Shown piece by piece: positions 41,772-50,571 of a DNA stretch of 51,406 nt. The position numbers were made by a program, and so were the translations under genes. The stretch lies in the NCBI GenBank assembly GCA_023415545.1, contig JAEZKJ010000035.1, forward strand, positions 1 to 51,406. The letters run 5' to 3'. The stretch's first letter is position 1; the number at the start of each line of letters is the position of its first letter. The DNA is from Bacteroidota bacterium. GTDB taxonomy: Bacteria > Bacteroidota > Bacteroidia > Bacteroidales > Bacteroidaceae. Below the pieces are notes generated by a model, which saw nothing but the letters and a program-made list of their open reading frames with translations, was not told where the DNA came from and ran no database searches.

Positions 41772-42608
41772 TTAAGCTTCTTCGTCTTTTAAGAATGCAG
41801 CAGCTTTTGCAGCATTGATAGCTGCTTCCTCTGCTTTATCCAAACGAGCTTTAGTAGTTTTTTTCTTAGAAACAGCTTTAGGAGCGTTTTCGCCAGCAGC
41901 TTCCATATCTACTTTTTCAGCTTTTCTCTCTTCTAAGCCTTCAGCGATAGCTGAGCAACATGCATCAAGGATAACCTCAATTGATTTTGTTGCATCGTCA
42001 TTTGCTGGGATTACAAAATCAACATCTGTTGGATCAGAGTTTGTATCAACCATAGCAAATACTGGAATACCTAAACGGTTTGCCTCACGAACTGCAATGT
42101 TTTCTTTCATCACGTCGATAATGAAAAGTGCAGATGGAAGACGAGTTAGGTCTGCAATAGAACCAAGGTTCTTCTCAAGTTTAGCACGTTGACGAGAAAT
42201 TTGTAGAACTTCTCTTTTTGAAAGGTTAGAATATGTACCATCGTTTGTTAACTTATCGATAGTAGCCATCTTCTTGATTGCTTTACGTATAGTTGGGAAG
42301 TTAGTCAACATACCACCTGGCCAACGCTCGATAACGTAAGGCATATTTACAGATGCAGCTTTGTCAGCTACAACTTGTTTTGCTTGTTTTTTAGTAGCAA
42401 CAAAAAGGATCTTCTTTCCTGATTTTGCAATTTGTTTTAAAGCTTCAGCAGCTTCATCTATCTTAGCGACAGTTTTGTGAAGGTCAATGATATGAATACC
42501 ATTGCGTTCCATGAAAATATAAGGAGCCATTGCTGGATTCCACTTTCTTTTAAGGTGTCCGAAGTGACATCCGGCTTCCAATAATGTATCAAAATTAGTT
42601 CTTGACAT
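41772..42608 (-). CDS. rpsB: 30S ribosomal protein S2
   Basis: A 278-residue S2 with the N-terminus MSRTNFDTLLEAGCHFGHLK, RWPGGMLTNFPTIRKAIKK and the LFIIDVMKENIAVREANRL and DTNSDPTDVDFVIPANDDA segments. The core ends near 225. The remaining 50 residues form an acidic-to-basic tail rich in Ala, Lys and Glu (KKKTTKARLDKAEE), longer than in E. coli. It is 129 bases downstream of rpsI and followed by the palindromic element and tsf. Confidence 0.97.
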   Translation of the reverse strand: MSRTNFDTLLEAGCHFGHLKRKWNPAMAPYIFMERNGIHIIDLHKTVAKIDEAAEALKQIAKSGKKILFVATKKQAKQVVADKAASVNMPYVIERWPGGMLTNFPTIRKAIKKMATIDKLTNDGTYSNLSKREVLQISRQRAKLEKNLGSIADLTRLPSALFIIDVMKENIAVREANRLGIPVFAMVDTNSDPTDVDFVIPANDDATKSIEVILDACCSAIAEGLEERKAEKVDMEAAGENAPKAVSKKKTTKARLDKAEEAAINAAKAAAFLKDEEA

Positions 42609-42737
42609 CTTTGTTATTCTTTATTCGTTTACTTTCTTTTTTGTTTCTCTCAACCAACCATCGAGTAGTCTATTAAAAAGAATCCCGTTGGTTTAGATAC
42701 TAAACGCCTATTAGCCAGTTCGCAGTAAAACCGGATA

Positions 42738-43124
42738 TTAACGTTTACTGAACTGGAATCTACGACGAGCTTTTGGTCTACCTGGTTTCTTACGCTCTAC
42801 AGAACGAGAGTCGCGAGTCATGAAACCTTCAGCGCGCAAAGCTTTTTTATCTTCTGGATTGATTTTCACTAGAGCACGAGCGATAGCAAGACGCAATGCT
42901 TGTGACTGACCTGTGAAACCACCACCACAAAGATTTACTTTTATATCATATTTTTCAGCAACTTCTAGCTTAGTCAAAGGCTGTTTTACAACATACTGAA
43001 GAATAGTTGATGGAAAGTACTGTGCAAGGTCTCTCTTGTTGATAGTAATCTTTCCTGTACCTTCGCTTACGAATACGCGAGCAATTGAGCGTTTACGTCT
43101 ACCTAATGCATTTACTACTTCCAT
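42738..43124 (-). CDS. rpsI: 30S ribosomal protein S9
   Basis: A 128-residue S9 with VNALGRRKRSIARVFVSEGTG at the N-terminal side, GGGFTGQSQALRLAIARALV (about 66-85) and the basic tail GRPKARRRFQFSKR whose final Lys-Arg reaches the P-site tRNA. It is five bases after rplM, the universal L13-S9 pair. Confidence 0.97.
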   Translation of the reverse strand: MEVVNALGRRKRSIARVFVSEGTGKITINKRDLAQYFPSTILQYVVKQPLTKLEVAEKYDIKVNLCGGGFTGQSQALRLAIARALVKINPEDKKALRAEGFMTRDSRSVERKKPGRPKARRRFQFSKR

Positions 43125-43129
43125 ATTTA

Positions 43130-43591
43130 TTATTTAAGTAAGTTAATATCAATTGTTTTAGGTGATTGAGCCTCATGCTTGTGTTCTGAACCAGCATAAA
43201 CATAAAGATTGCTCAACAATTTTGCTCCTAAACGATTCTTAGGAAGCATACCTTTTACTACTCTCTTAATTAGCTTTTCTTCACCATTAGGCTTAGCCAT
43301 TAATTGTGCAGGAGTAATTTCTCTTTGACCACCAGGATAACCTGTATAGCTCAAATAGACTTTATCATTCCACTTATTTCCTGTAAATTTCACTTTGTCT
43401 GCATTGATAACAATTACATTATCACCGCAGTCAACATGAGGGGTAAAGTTTGGTTTGTACTTTCCTCTCAACAGTTTCGCAACTATGGAACCGAGACGGC
43501 CAGCGACCTGATCGGTAGCATCAACAACAACCCATTCTTTAGTTGCTGTCTCTTTGTTTGCAGAAATGGTCTTGTAACTTAAAGTATCCAC
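43130..43591 (-). CDS. rplM: 50S ribosomal protein L13
   Basis: A 153-residue L13 with WVVVDATDQVAGRLGSIVAKLL (starting near 20), the HVDCGDNVIVINADKV segment (about 52-67), RVVKGMLPKNRLGAKLLSNL and YAGSEHKHEAQSP. It leads the operon rplM-rpsI-rpsB-tsf. Its promoter at 43721-43751 leaves an unusually long 5' leader of about 125 nt, consistent with leader-based regulation. Confidence 0.97.
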   Translation of the reverse strand: MDTLSYKTISANKETATKEWVVVDATDQVAGRLGSIVAKLLRGKYKPNFTPHVDCGDNVIVINADKVKFTGNKWNDKVYLSYTGYPGGQREITPAQLMAKPNGEEKLIKRVVKGMLPKNRLGAKLLSNLYVYAGSEHKHEAQSPKTIDINLLK

Positions 43592-43715
43592 TCTTAATTC
43601 TTTTTTTAAATGTTAACTACTAAAAAACAATTTCTCTCAGCGCAACTAATCTTCCCCGGACAAAGGAGTTTAATACGCTAAGAATTAAAACTTTATAAAC
43701 TTTTTATAATAATCG
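43592..43715 (-). promoter_or_regulatory. Structured 5' leader of the rplM operon
   Basis: On the minus strand the leader contains TTAGCG and, about 35 bases later, CGCTGA (with one G-U pair), enclosing CTCC and GGGG arms. A run of six T follows the CGCTGAGA arm. A ribosomal-protein leader motif for L13 in Bacteroidia has been described in the literature; I could not align to it here. Confidence 0.45.
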
Positions 43716-43720
43716 GATTG

Positions 43721-43751
43721 CAAAGGTACTGCTTTTCCAACAAAAGTCAAA
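43721..43751 (-). promoter_or_regulatory. rplM operon promoter (-33 and -7)
   Basis: Minus-strand TACCTTTG (43721-43728) preceded at 19 bases by TTTG (43748-43751), a full Bacteroidota consensus match; the -7 box is identical to that of rRNA promoter P2. Confidence 0.8.
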
Positions 43752-43863
43752 CAAATTAAGAAAATTTTAGCTGATTTTTAATTGAATAGCTTGATAGAGG
43801 GCAATCTATCAAGAGTATATATGAAGAAAAAAGATAACTTTTTATCTATTATAAGAAATGTTG

Positions 43864-44079
43864 TTATGAATTTAGATTTGCATAATCAAATTTATACTTC
43901 ACGCTCTCGCGAAGTTTCAATATTTCAACCGCTGAGATACGTATTACTTCTCCATCAGCACGACCATAACATAAAGTTCCATCACGCTTTGCTGTATCTT
44001 CTATAAGTTTTTGCTCAGCTAATTCTAAGCCATAACGCAATTTTGCACTTAATTCTTTATACTCTTCTTCAGTCGACAT
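43864..44079 (-). CDS. Small partner protein of the zeta-toxin-like kinase (71 aa)
   Basis: A 71-residue, Glu-rich protein (MSTEEEYKELSAKLRYGLEL) with a predicted N-terminal helix (about 4-28), a short beta-like centre (LCYGRADGEVIRISAVEIL) and a C-terminal helix. It is not recognised as a named antitoxin. It overlaps the end of the kinase gene by 11 bases, implying translational coupling. By position it could be an antitoxin or cofactor of the kinase; classical epsilon antitoxins lie upstream and are larger helical bundles, so this is inference. Confidence 0.65.
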   Translation of the reverse strand: MSTEEEYKELSAKLRYGLELAEQKLIEDTAKRDGTLCYGRADGEVIRISAVEILKLRESVKYKFDYANLNS

Positions 44080-44644
44080 AACTTTTAATTAAATTGTAAA
44101 GCACTGGAGTGTAAATATGTGGAAGGCCACCTTTTTTGAATGCATCGGCTACAATAACCCTAGGAGTTATACTATTATCAGCAAGCATCCAATAATCAAC
44201 AGATGACATATATATGTTGAAGAAATTGGACAAGCCGGCATAATATCTACGGCGTACTATAGGAGATGGTACATTGTGTCCACCATTTGCTACTCTCTGT
44301 TTAACTCTTTCTATCGCTAATTCAGGAGAATTCAACCAAAAATAAATAAGGCTTACTGTGTAATTCAAAGCCTGTGCTTGTTTTATAAGATTTATATATG
44401 AACGAGTAGAAAGTGTCGTCTCAACAGAAAAAGTAACTCCAAGATTCATAAGTTCCGTTATTCGCCTCAACATCAACCTTCCAGCTTCGATAGCCACGCT
44501 TGAAGGATTAAAAGGGGATAAACCTTTTGCAATCTCATCAGCATTGACAAACTCTTTGCAATTCAAAATTTCAGGTAAAACAGTATATGAGGCTGTTGTC
44601 TTTCCAGCTCCATTACAACCCGCAATTATGTAAAGCTTTGGCAT
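44069..44644 (-). CDS. Zeta-toxin family P-loop kinase
   Basis: A protein of about 191 residues with the Walker A GCNGAGKT (about 9-16), FVNADEIAKGLSPF (substrate Asp/Glu), the SVETTLS segment and the basic loop RVKQRVANGGHNVPSPIVRRR, all typical of zeta-like kinases. Zeta toxins phosphorylate UDP-GlcNAc and block wall synthesis; chromosomal relatives may have other substrates. An upstream Met at 44671 precedes the -7 element end (44673), so the ATG at 44644 is preferred. It is followed by an overlapping 71-residue gene. Confidence 0.85.
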   Translation of the reverse strand: MPKLYIIAGCNGAGKTTASYTVLPEILNCKEFVNADEIAKGLSPFNPSSVAIEAGRLMLRRITELMNLGVTFSVETTLSTRSYINLIKQAQALNYTVSLIYFWLNSPELAIERVKQRVANGGHNVPSPIVRRRYYAGLSNFFNIYMSSVDYWMLADNSITPRVIVADAFKKGGLPHIYTPVLYNLIKSYVD

Positions 44645-44672
44645 ATATATCTTACATATTATATTATTCACA

Positions 44673-44680
44673 CAAAGTTA
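44673..44680 (-). promoter_or_regulatory. Promoter -7 element of the zeta-kinase pair
   Basis: Minus-strand TAACTTTG, 29 bases upstream of the preferred kinase start. Confidence 0.55.
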
Positions 44681-44776
44681 TATATTATTTTCAATCAGTA
44701 TCATTATTGAGTAATAAAAATCAGATAAAATAACACATTTTCTCTACTTATGTGCATATTTACTCTATATAATAAA

Positions 44777-44799
44777 AAAGCCACCTATTAGGTGGCTTT
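44777..44799 (-). terminator. asnS terminator
   Basis: AAAGCCACC pairs perfectly with GGTGGCTTT around TATTA; on the minus strand it is followed by a T6 tract in total. It starts 19 bases after the asnS stop. Confidence 0.88.
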
Positions 44800-44817
44800 A
44801 AAATATTCTATTATTAA

Positions 44818-46221
44818 TTAGAACTCAGCATTTTTTGGAGTACGTGGGAATGGAATTACATCACGAATGTTACTCATACCGGTAACAAACAGAAGAAGTC
44901 TTTCAAAGCCAAGACCAAAACCTGAATGTGGGCATGATCCGTACTTACGAGTATCAAGATACCACCACATATCTTTCATTGGGATACCCAACTCCTCAAC
45001 ACGAGCTACTAACTTATCATAATCAGCCTCACGCTCAGAGCCACCGATAATTTCACCAATTTTTGGGAAAAGGACATCCATAGCACGAACAGTCTTTCCA
45101 TCCTCATTCTGCTTCATATAGAATGCTTTAATCTCTTTTGGATAATCGGTCAAAATAACAGGACGTTTGAAGTGCTCTTCAACAAGGAATCTTTCATGTT
45201 CAGAAGCTAAGTCAGCGCCCCAGAATATTGGGAACTCAAACTTGCGACCATTAGCTACAGCCTCTTCTAAAATTTTTATACCTTCAGTATATGGTAAACG
45301 AACAAACTCCTCTTTCAATACACCTTGCAGACGTTCAATAAGACCTTTATCGAACATATCGTTCAAGAACTTGATATCATCTGCACAGTTATCTAAAGCC
45401 CATTTTACACAATACTTGATGAAGTCCTCAGCTAAATCCATGTTATCAACGATATCATTGAAAGCAACTTCTGGTTCTATCATCCAGAACTCGGCCAAAT
45501 GGCGTGGAGTATTTGAATTCTCAGCACGGAAAGTTGGTCCAAAAGTATAGATTGCGCCAAGTGAAGTTGCAGCCAACTCACCTTCTAGCTGACCTGAAAC
45601 TGTCAAACTAGCTTGTTTGCCAAAGAAGTCATCATCGTAGATTATTGATCCATTCTCATCTTTCTTTAAATCATAAAGGTTCTTTGTTGTTACCTGGAAC
45701 ATCTGACCAGCCCCTTCACAATCGGAAGCAGTGATAATTGGAGTATGGAAATAATAAAATCCACGTTCATGGAAATATTGGTGAATAGCTATAGCCATAT
45801 TATGACGAATACGGAATACAGCACCAAACGTATTTGTACGAGGACGCAAGTGTGCTATTTCACGAAGGAACTCCATTGAGTGTCCTTTTTTCTGCAAAGG
45901 ATATGAATTATCGCATGTACCAAGAATTTCAATCTCTTTTGCATGAATTTCAGCAGCTTGTCCTGAACCTATCGATTCAGTTAATATACCATTAACACTT
46001 ATACAAGCTCCTGTAGTTATCAACTTAAGAAGCTCTTCATCGAAGTTCTGTAAATCTACAACAATTTGAATATTATTTATCGTAGAACCATCATTAAGAG
46101 CAATAAAGTTAACTTGTTTACTGCCGCGTCGAGTACGGACCCATCCTTTAACATTGACAGCAGCGCCAAAATCACGACGTTTCAACATGTCAACAATTCT
46201 TGTCCTACTAATTTTCTCCAT
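44818..46221 (-). CDS. asnS: Asparaginyl-tRNA synthetase
   Basis: A 467-residue class IIb aminoacyl-tRNA synthetase. The N-terminal OB-fold anticodon-binding domain (about 1-110) contains GWVRTRRGSKQVNFIALNDG. Class II motif 2 is FRAENSNTPRHLAEFWMIEPE, with starting residue near 230, and motif 3 is SGFGLGFERLLLFVTG near the C-terminus. The PHSG and HL-EF signatures favour Asn over Asp. It lies 67 bases downstream of the pseudouridine synthase gene, in the same direction. Confidence 0.96.
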   Translation of the reverse strand: MEKISRTRIVDMLKRRDFGAAVNVKGWVRTRRGSKQVNFIALNDGSTINNIQIVVDLQNFDEELLKLITTGACISVNGILTESIGSGQAAEIHAKEIEILGTCDNSYPLQKKGHSMEFLREIAHLRPRTNTFGAVFRIRHNMAIAIHQYFHERGFYYFHTPIITASDCEGAGQMFQVTTKNLYDLKKDENGSIIYDDDFFGKQASLTVSGQLEGELAATSLGAIYTFGPTFRAENSNTPRHLAEFWMIEPEVAFNDIVDNMDLAEDFIKYCVKWALDNCADDIKFLNDMFDKGLIERLQGVLKEEFVRLPYTEGIKILEEAVANGRKFEFPIFWGADLASEHERFLVEEHFKRPVILTDYPKEIKAFYMKQNEDGKTVRAMDVLFPKIGEIIGGSEREADYDKLVARVEELGIPMKDMWWYLDTRKYGSCPHSGFGLGFERLLLFVTGMSNIRDVIPFPRTPKNAEF

Positions 46222-46249
46222 CGTTTTGTCTTTTTATATTAATGTAATG

Positions 46250-46273
46250 AGGGACAGATTTAATTCCGTCCCT
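46250..46273 (-). terminator. Weak hairpin between the pseudouridine synthase and asnS
   Basis: AGGGAC (46250-46255) pairs with GTCCCT (46268-46273). There is no proper T-tract on the minus strand after it, so it may be a processing or attenuation hairpin and not a terminator. Confidence 0.35.
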
Positions 46274-46288
46274 TATTTTATAAAATTT

Positions 46289-47701
46289 CTATTCAAATGA
46301 ACCCATACGAAGTACATTCACCTCTTGTTCTGTAAGGTATCTCCAGTCACCTCTTCTAAGTCCTTTTTTAGTAAGACCTGCGAAATATACTCTATCGAGT
46401 TTGATAACTTTATAACCTAAAGATTCGAATATACGACGAACTATTCTGTTTTTACCTGAATGAATTTCAATACCAACTTGCGATTTATCAGTATCAGAAG
46501 CGTAGCTGATATCATCAGCACGTATCTCTCCATCTTCAAGAGTGATACCTTCCATAATTCTTTCAAGATCGGCTTTAGATACATTTTTGTCACAATATAC
46601 ATGATATATTTTCTTCTTCATAAACTTAGGGTGAGTAAGTTTAGAGGCAAGATCACCATCATTTGTAAGAAGAAGTACGCCTGTGGTATTTCTATCAAGA
46701 CGTCCTACAGGATAAATTCTCTCATTACAAGCATCTTTAACGAAATCCATTACAGTTTTTCTCTCTTGTGGATCGTCAGATGTAGTAACACAATCTTTTG
46801 GTTTGTTAAGAAGAACATATACTTTCTTCTCAATCTTAACAGGCTCATCATGGAATTTAACCTCATCAGTACGTTTAATCTTTGTACCCAATTCGGTTAC
46901 AATTTCACCATTTACAGAGATTACACCGGCAGTAATAAATTCATCAGCTTCTCTACGAGAGCATATACCAGCATTAGCAAGGAATTTATTCAATCTGATT
47001 GGTTCATTTGGATCAGTAAGAATATCTCTATACTCTATCTGTTTCTTCATGCTATATTTAGCATTAGGATTGTAATTGCTAGAGTATTGACGGCCTCCTC
47101 TACCTTGGTTATTATTGTATCCACCAGGAGTAAAACGAGCTCTTTGTGGACGCTCTACACCACTTCCGGCATTATCATATCTATTGTTCTGACCATAAGG
47201 GCGCGGACGCTGCTGACGATCAGTATTATTATCATAACGATTATATGATGGACGGCTGTTATACGATCTTTCGCCACCATTATACGATCTTTCACCACTA
47301 TTATAGGATCTTTCACCGCCATTATACGGTCTTTCGCCACCTTCACGGTTGTAACTATTTGTTCTTGGGCGGAAAGAACGTTGGTCGGATTCCTCTCTGT
47401 TATAACTATTGGTACGTGGACGGTAGCTTCTCTGCTCACCATTATTATCCTCATTGCTATTAAAACGAGGACGCTGAGGGCGATCACTACTTGTTCCGTA
47501 ACTATTATAACGATTGTTAGAAGGTCTATACTGTCTGTCACCACCCTCACGGTTGTAACTATTAGTACGAGGACGATAAGAACGCTGGCTTGAATCACTA
47601 TTATATCTATTGTAAGATCTATAACCACCTTCACGGCTTACATTCTGTCTTTCTCCATTGCCACCTGTTCCTTCAGGTCTGTTTTCATTTTCTGTACTCA
47701 T
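46289..47701 (-). CDS. 23S rRNA pseudouridine synthase (RluB-type) with long disordered N-terminus
   Basis: A 470-residue protein. The C-terminal half is an RsuA/RluB-family enzyme: an S4 domain starting near 236 (IRLNKFLANAGICSRREAD) and a catalytic domain with GRLDRNTTGVLLLTNDGDLA (catalytic Asp near 333) and GKNRIVRRIFESLGYKV. The first 230 residues are Arg/Gly/Asn/Ser/Tyr-rich and intrinsically disordered, with repeats such as SYRPRTNSYNRE and GGERSYN. It probably modifies 23S rRNA; the extension may bind RNA. It lies 63 bases downstream of purB and upstream of asnS. Confidence 0.92.
   Translation of the reverse strand: MSTENENRPEGTGGNGERQNVSREGGYRSYNRYNSDSSQRSYRPRTNSYNREGGDRQYRPSNNRYNSYGTSSDRPQRPRFNSNEDNNGEQRSYRPRTNSYNREESDQRSFRPRTNSYNREGGERPYNGGERSYNSGERSYNGGERSYNSRPSYNRYDNNTDRQQRPRPYGQNNRYDNAGSGVERPQRARFTPGGYNNNQGRGGRQYSSNYNPNAKYSMKKQIEYRDILTDPNEPIRLNKFLANAGICSRREADEFITAGVISVNGEIVTELGTKIKRTDEVKFHDEPVKIEKKVYVLLNKPKDCVTTSDDPQERKTVMDFVKDACNERIYPVGRLDRNTTGVLLLTNDGDLASKLTHPKFMKKKIYHVYCDKNVSKADLERIMEGITLEDGEIRADDISYASDTDKSQVGIEIHSGKNRIVRRIFESLGYKVIKLDRVYFAGLTKKGLRRGDWRYLTEQEVNVLRMGSFE
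47259..47342. repeat. Four in-frame 21-bp tandem repeats in the pseudouridine synthase gene
   Basis: Four consecutive 21-base units (47259-47279, 47280-47300, 47301-47321, 47322-47342) differ by only a few bases, e.g. TTATACGATCTTTCGCCACC. Each encodes a seven-residue GGERSYN-type unit, so copy-number change keeps the frame. Confidence 0.85.
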
Positions 47702-47764
47702 GATTCTATTATTAAATTATTAAAGTCGCCCTCTCGGGCTTAAGTCTATCATTTTTATAACAAA

Positions 47765-49111
47765 TTAAACGCCAGTATAGTTGCGAGGAGATATAACTCT
47801 TAGCTCTTTTTTTACCTCTTCACTGACATTTAATGTCTCTATAAACTCACTTATTGATTCTTTTGTTATTTTTTTGTTTGTTCTAGTTAATGCTTTTAAC
47901 GCTTCATATGGATGTGGATATCCCTCTCTTCTCAAAATAGTTTGAATTGCTTCTGCAACAACGCTCCAACAATTGTCTAAGTCCATATATATAGCATCTT
48001 CATTCAATAAAAGTTTTCTAAGTCCTTTTAAAGAACTTTGGATTGCTATTATTATATGTCCAAAAGGAACACCTACATTACGCAATACTGTGGAGTCAGT
48101 CAAATCGCGTTGCAATCTAGATATCGGTAATTTTATTGATAAGTGTTGTAAAAGTGCATTAGCAACTCCTAGATTTCCTTCTGCATTTTCAAAATCTATA
48201 GGATTAACCTTGTGAGGCATAGCACTTGAGCCAACCTCTCCGGCCTTAATTTTTTGTTTGAAATACTCCATAGAGATATATTGCCAGAAGTCTCGGTTCA
48301 TATCAATCATAATAGTATTGATACGAGTCAATGTATCGAAAATTGCTCCAAGATTATCGTAATTAGAGATTTGAGTTGTATACTCTTCTCTTTCTAAACC
48401 AAGTTTGTCACTAACAAACTTATTACCAAAATCTTTCCAATTGTATGATGGATAAGCAACTTTGTGAGCATTATAATTACCGGTTGCTCCTCCAAACTTA
48501 GCAGTAAGAGGTAATGCTTTTAAAAGATTTAGCTGTCGCTGCAATCTATAAGCAAACACCATAATCTCTTTTCCTAACTTCGTAGGAGAAGCAGGTTGTC
48601 CATGAGTCTTTGCCAACATTGGGATATTGTCCCACTCCTGCGCATAACTATTAAGTTGGGAAATCAGTTCCTCTATCTGCGGATAATACACTTTATCTAG
48701 AGCCTCTTTAATAGAAAGAGGGATTGAAGTGTTATTGATATCTTGAGAAGTTAATCCAAAATGAATAAACTCTTTGTATTCTTCTAAATTACCTAATTTA
48801 TCAAACTGCTCTTTAATAAAATACTCAACAGCTTTAACATCATGATTTGTTACTCCTTCTATCTCTTTGATTCTATTAGCATCTGCTTCAGAAAAGTTTC
48901 TGTATATATCTCTAAGGGATTCAAAGAGTGATTTATTAAAATCATTCAACTGTGGGAGAGGCAATTCACAAAGTGAAATGAAATATTCAATCTCTACCTG
49001 CACTCTATATTTTATGAGTGCATATTCTGAAAAATAGTTGGATAAAGCATTAGCTTTTCCCCAGTATCTACCATCAATAGGTGATATTGCCGTGAGTAAA
49101 TTGAGCTCCAT
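47765..49111 (-). CDS. purB: Adenylosuccinate lyase
   Basis: A 448-residue enzyme acting twice in purine synthesis (SAICAR to AICAR and adenylosuccinate to AMP). It starts MELNLLTAISPIDGRYWGKA; substrate and catalytic motifs include HFGLTSQDINNTS, KTHGQPASPTKLGKE, GATGNYNAHK and the flexible signature loop GEVGSSAMPHKVNPIDFENAE with the catalytic Ser (about 272-292). A longer frame to 49174 is rejected because a -7 element lies at 49140-49147. Confidence 0.96.
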   Translation of the reverse strand: MELNLLTAISPIDGRYWGKANALSNYFSEYALIKYRVQVEIEYFISLCELPLPQLNDFNKSLFESLRDIYRNFSEADANRIKEIEGVTNHDVKAVEYFIKEQFDKLGNLEEYKEFIHFGLTSQDINNTSIPLSIKEALDKVYYPQIEELISQLNSYAQEWDNIPMLAKTHGQPASPTKLGKEIMVFAYRLQRQLNLLKALPLTAKFGGATGNYNAHKVAYPSYNWKDFGNKFVSDKLGLEREEYTTQISNYDNLGAIFDTLTRINTIMIDMNRDFWQYISMEYFKQKIKAGEVGSSAMPHKVNPIDFENAEGNLGVANALLQHLSIKLPISRLQRDLTDSTVLRNVGVPFGHIIIAIQSSLKGLRKLLLNEDAIYMDLDNCWSVVAEAIQTILRREGYPHPYEALKALTRTNKKITKESISEFIETLNVSEEVKKELRVISPRNYTGV

Positions 49112-49139
49112 AATGTTATTTAAGATATTTATCAAAGCG

Positions 49140-49147
49140 CAAAAATA
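49140..49147 (-). promoter_or_regulatory. purB promoter -7 element
   Basis: Minus-strand TATTTTTG, 29 bases upstream of the preferred purB start. Confidence 0.55.
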
Positions 49148-49189
49148 ACGCTTTTTTTTATAACTCACTATCAATTAGTTGAAATTAAG

Positions 49190-50566
49190 TTATTGTACAA
49201 AGCTTTTTTGCGACCACTTTAAACTATTCCATCGTTTAACAAATATTACCCCCCTTATATTTTCATCTAAAGCAAAAGCACACCACATTCCAACAAGCCC
49301 AAAACCCAAATAGATACCTAAAAAGTATGATAAGCCAACAGCTATACTCCATTGAACTATTAATCCTACATAAAAAGGATATAACACATCACCTGCTGCT
49401 CTAAGTGCATTAGTTGCATATATATTTATAGCTCGTCCTATTTCTAAAAATACCTCTATTAGTAGTATAAAGGTTGCCATAGTAATAATCTGTTTATTAT
49501 CAGTTAGCCATGAAAAAATCAGTTTACTTGAACAAGCCCAAATTATTGACAATATCAATGATACTGTTACAGAAAGTCTCATCACATATTTGCCAAGAAT
49601 AAAGGCGGCATGATTTTTTTGCATCCCAACAAACTGGCCAATACATATTGCACCACCTTGAGCCATTGCGATAGTAAAGAGGTATACAAACATCACAACA
49701 TTTACTACATATGTTCTTGTAGCCAATGCATGTGTTCCTATCATTGCAATAAAAAAAGTAATAACCACTTGAGATAGGCTATATGACATGTTTTCACCAG
49801 CAGAAGGAACTCCTACTTTAAGTAGATTTTTAAGTTGCGAAAAAGGAAATGGCTTAAAATATTCTTTTGGGAAACTTGGAATGTGTTTTTTTAATAGAAT
49901 TACAAAGAGAATTATCATTGCAACACCTCTTGCAAAAGCGGTTGAAATGGCTGCACCCTCTACTCCTAAACTTGGAAATCCGAACTTACCAAATATCAAA
50001 GTGTAATTTCCTATTATATTCAATATATTTATTACTACTGTAACCATCATTGGATAGATAGCTTTATTAGCACTTTTAAGGGATGCAGATATTGTCAAAG
50101 ATATAGCTTGGAAGAAAGCAAAAGCTCCTACAATCTCCATATAACTGACTCCTAAATCCAGAAGTTCATCTCTAAGTCCCATAGTAAACAAAATTGGAGA
50201 GGCCGCAAAATAGAGAATGGAACTAATTACTAAGCCAAATACTATATTAAGGATAAGCGAAACGCCAACAACTTGAATAACTTTATCATTCTGCCTAGCA
50301 CCAATATATTGTGAACATAACACTGATGTACCTATATTAATAACTTCAAAAACTAATAGGGTGAACATTATGATTTGATTGACCACACCAACTGCTGCAA
50401 CACTATCATCCGAAAAACGGCTTAGCATAAAAGTGTCAACAACTCCCAACATCATTATTAAAAGTGTTTCAATAAAAATGGGAATAACAAGAGCTCTTAA
50501 TTTTGTTTTTGTCGCTGTTTGTTGTTTCTTAAAGAAATAAGCTAGCTTAGATTGTATTATATTCAT
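49190..50566 (-). CDS. MATE family efflux transporter
   Basis: A 458-residue inner-membrane antiporter with about 12 hydrophobic helices in two similar halves. The first half carries VDTFMLSRFSDDSVAAVGVVNQI (starting near 43), the usual MATE TM2 pattern, and the second half SAGENMSYSLSQVVITFFIAM. Typical substrates are cationic drugs or metabolites exchanged for Na+ or H+; the real one is unknown. The -7 element ends only six bases before the ATG, so the mRNA may be leaderless. Confidence 0.9.
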   Translation of the reverse strand: MNIIQSKLAYFFKKQQTATKTKLRALVIPIFIETLLIMMLGVVDTFMLSRFSDDSVAAVGVVNQIIMFTLLVFEVINIGTSVLCSQYIGARQNDKVIQVVGVSLILNIVFGLVISSILYFAASPILFTMGLRDELLDLGVSYMEIVGAFAFFQAISLTISASLKSANKAIYPMMVTVVINILNIIGNYTLIFGKFGFPSLGVEGAAISTAFARGVAMIILFVILLKKHIPSFPKEYFKPFPFSQLKNLLKVGVPSAGENMSYSLSQVVITFFIAMIGTHALATRTYVVNVVMFVYLFTIAMAQGGAICIGQFVGMQKNHAAFILGKYVMRLSVTVSLILSIIWACSSKLIFSWLTDNKQIITMATFILLIEVFLEIGRAINIYATNALRAAGDVLYPFYVGLIVQWSIAVGLSYFLGIYLGFGLVGMWCAFALDENIRGVIFVKRWNSLKWSQKSFVQ

Positions 50567-50571
50567 GGGTG

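Noticed and set aside
46460..47248. A 262-codon plus-strand reading frame
   Set aside because: It lies wholly antisense to the pseudouridine synthase gene, whose domains are clear. It is rich in Ile, Ser and Thr, as expected from reverse reading of a repetitive AT-rich gene.
47725..47745. GCCC/GGGC hairpin between purB and the pseudouridine synthase gene as a terminator
   Set aside because: The stem is only four to five pairs and lacks a T-tract; the genes may simply be co-transcribed.
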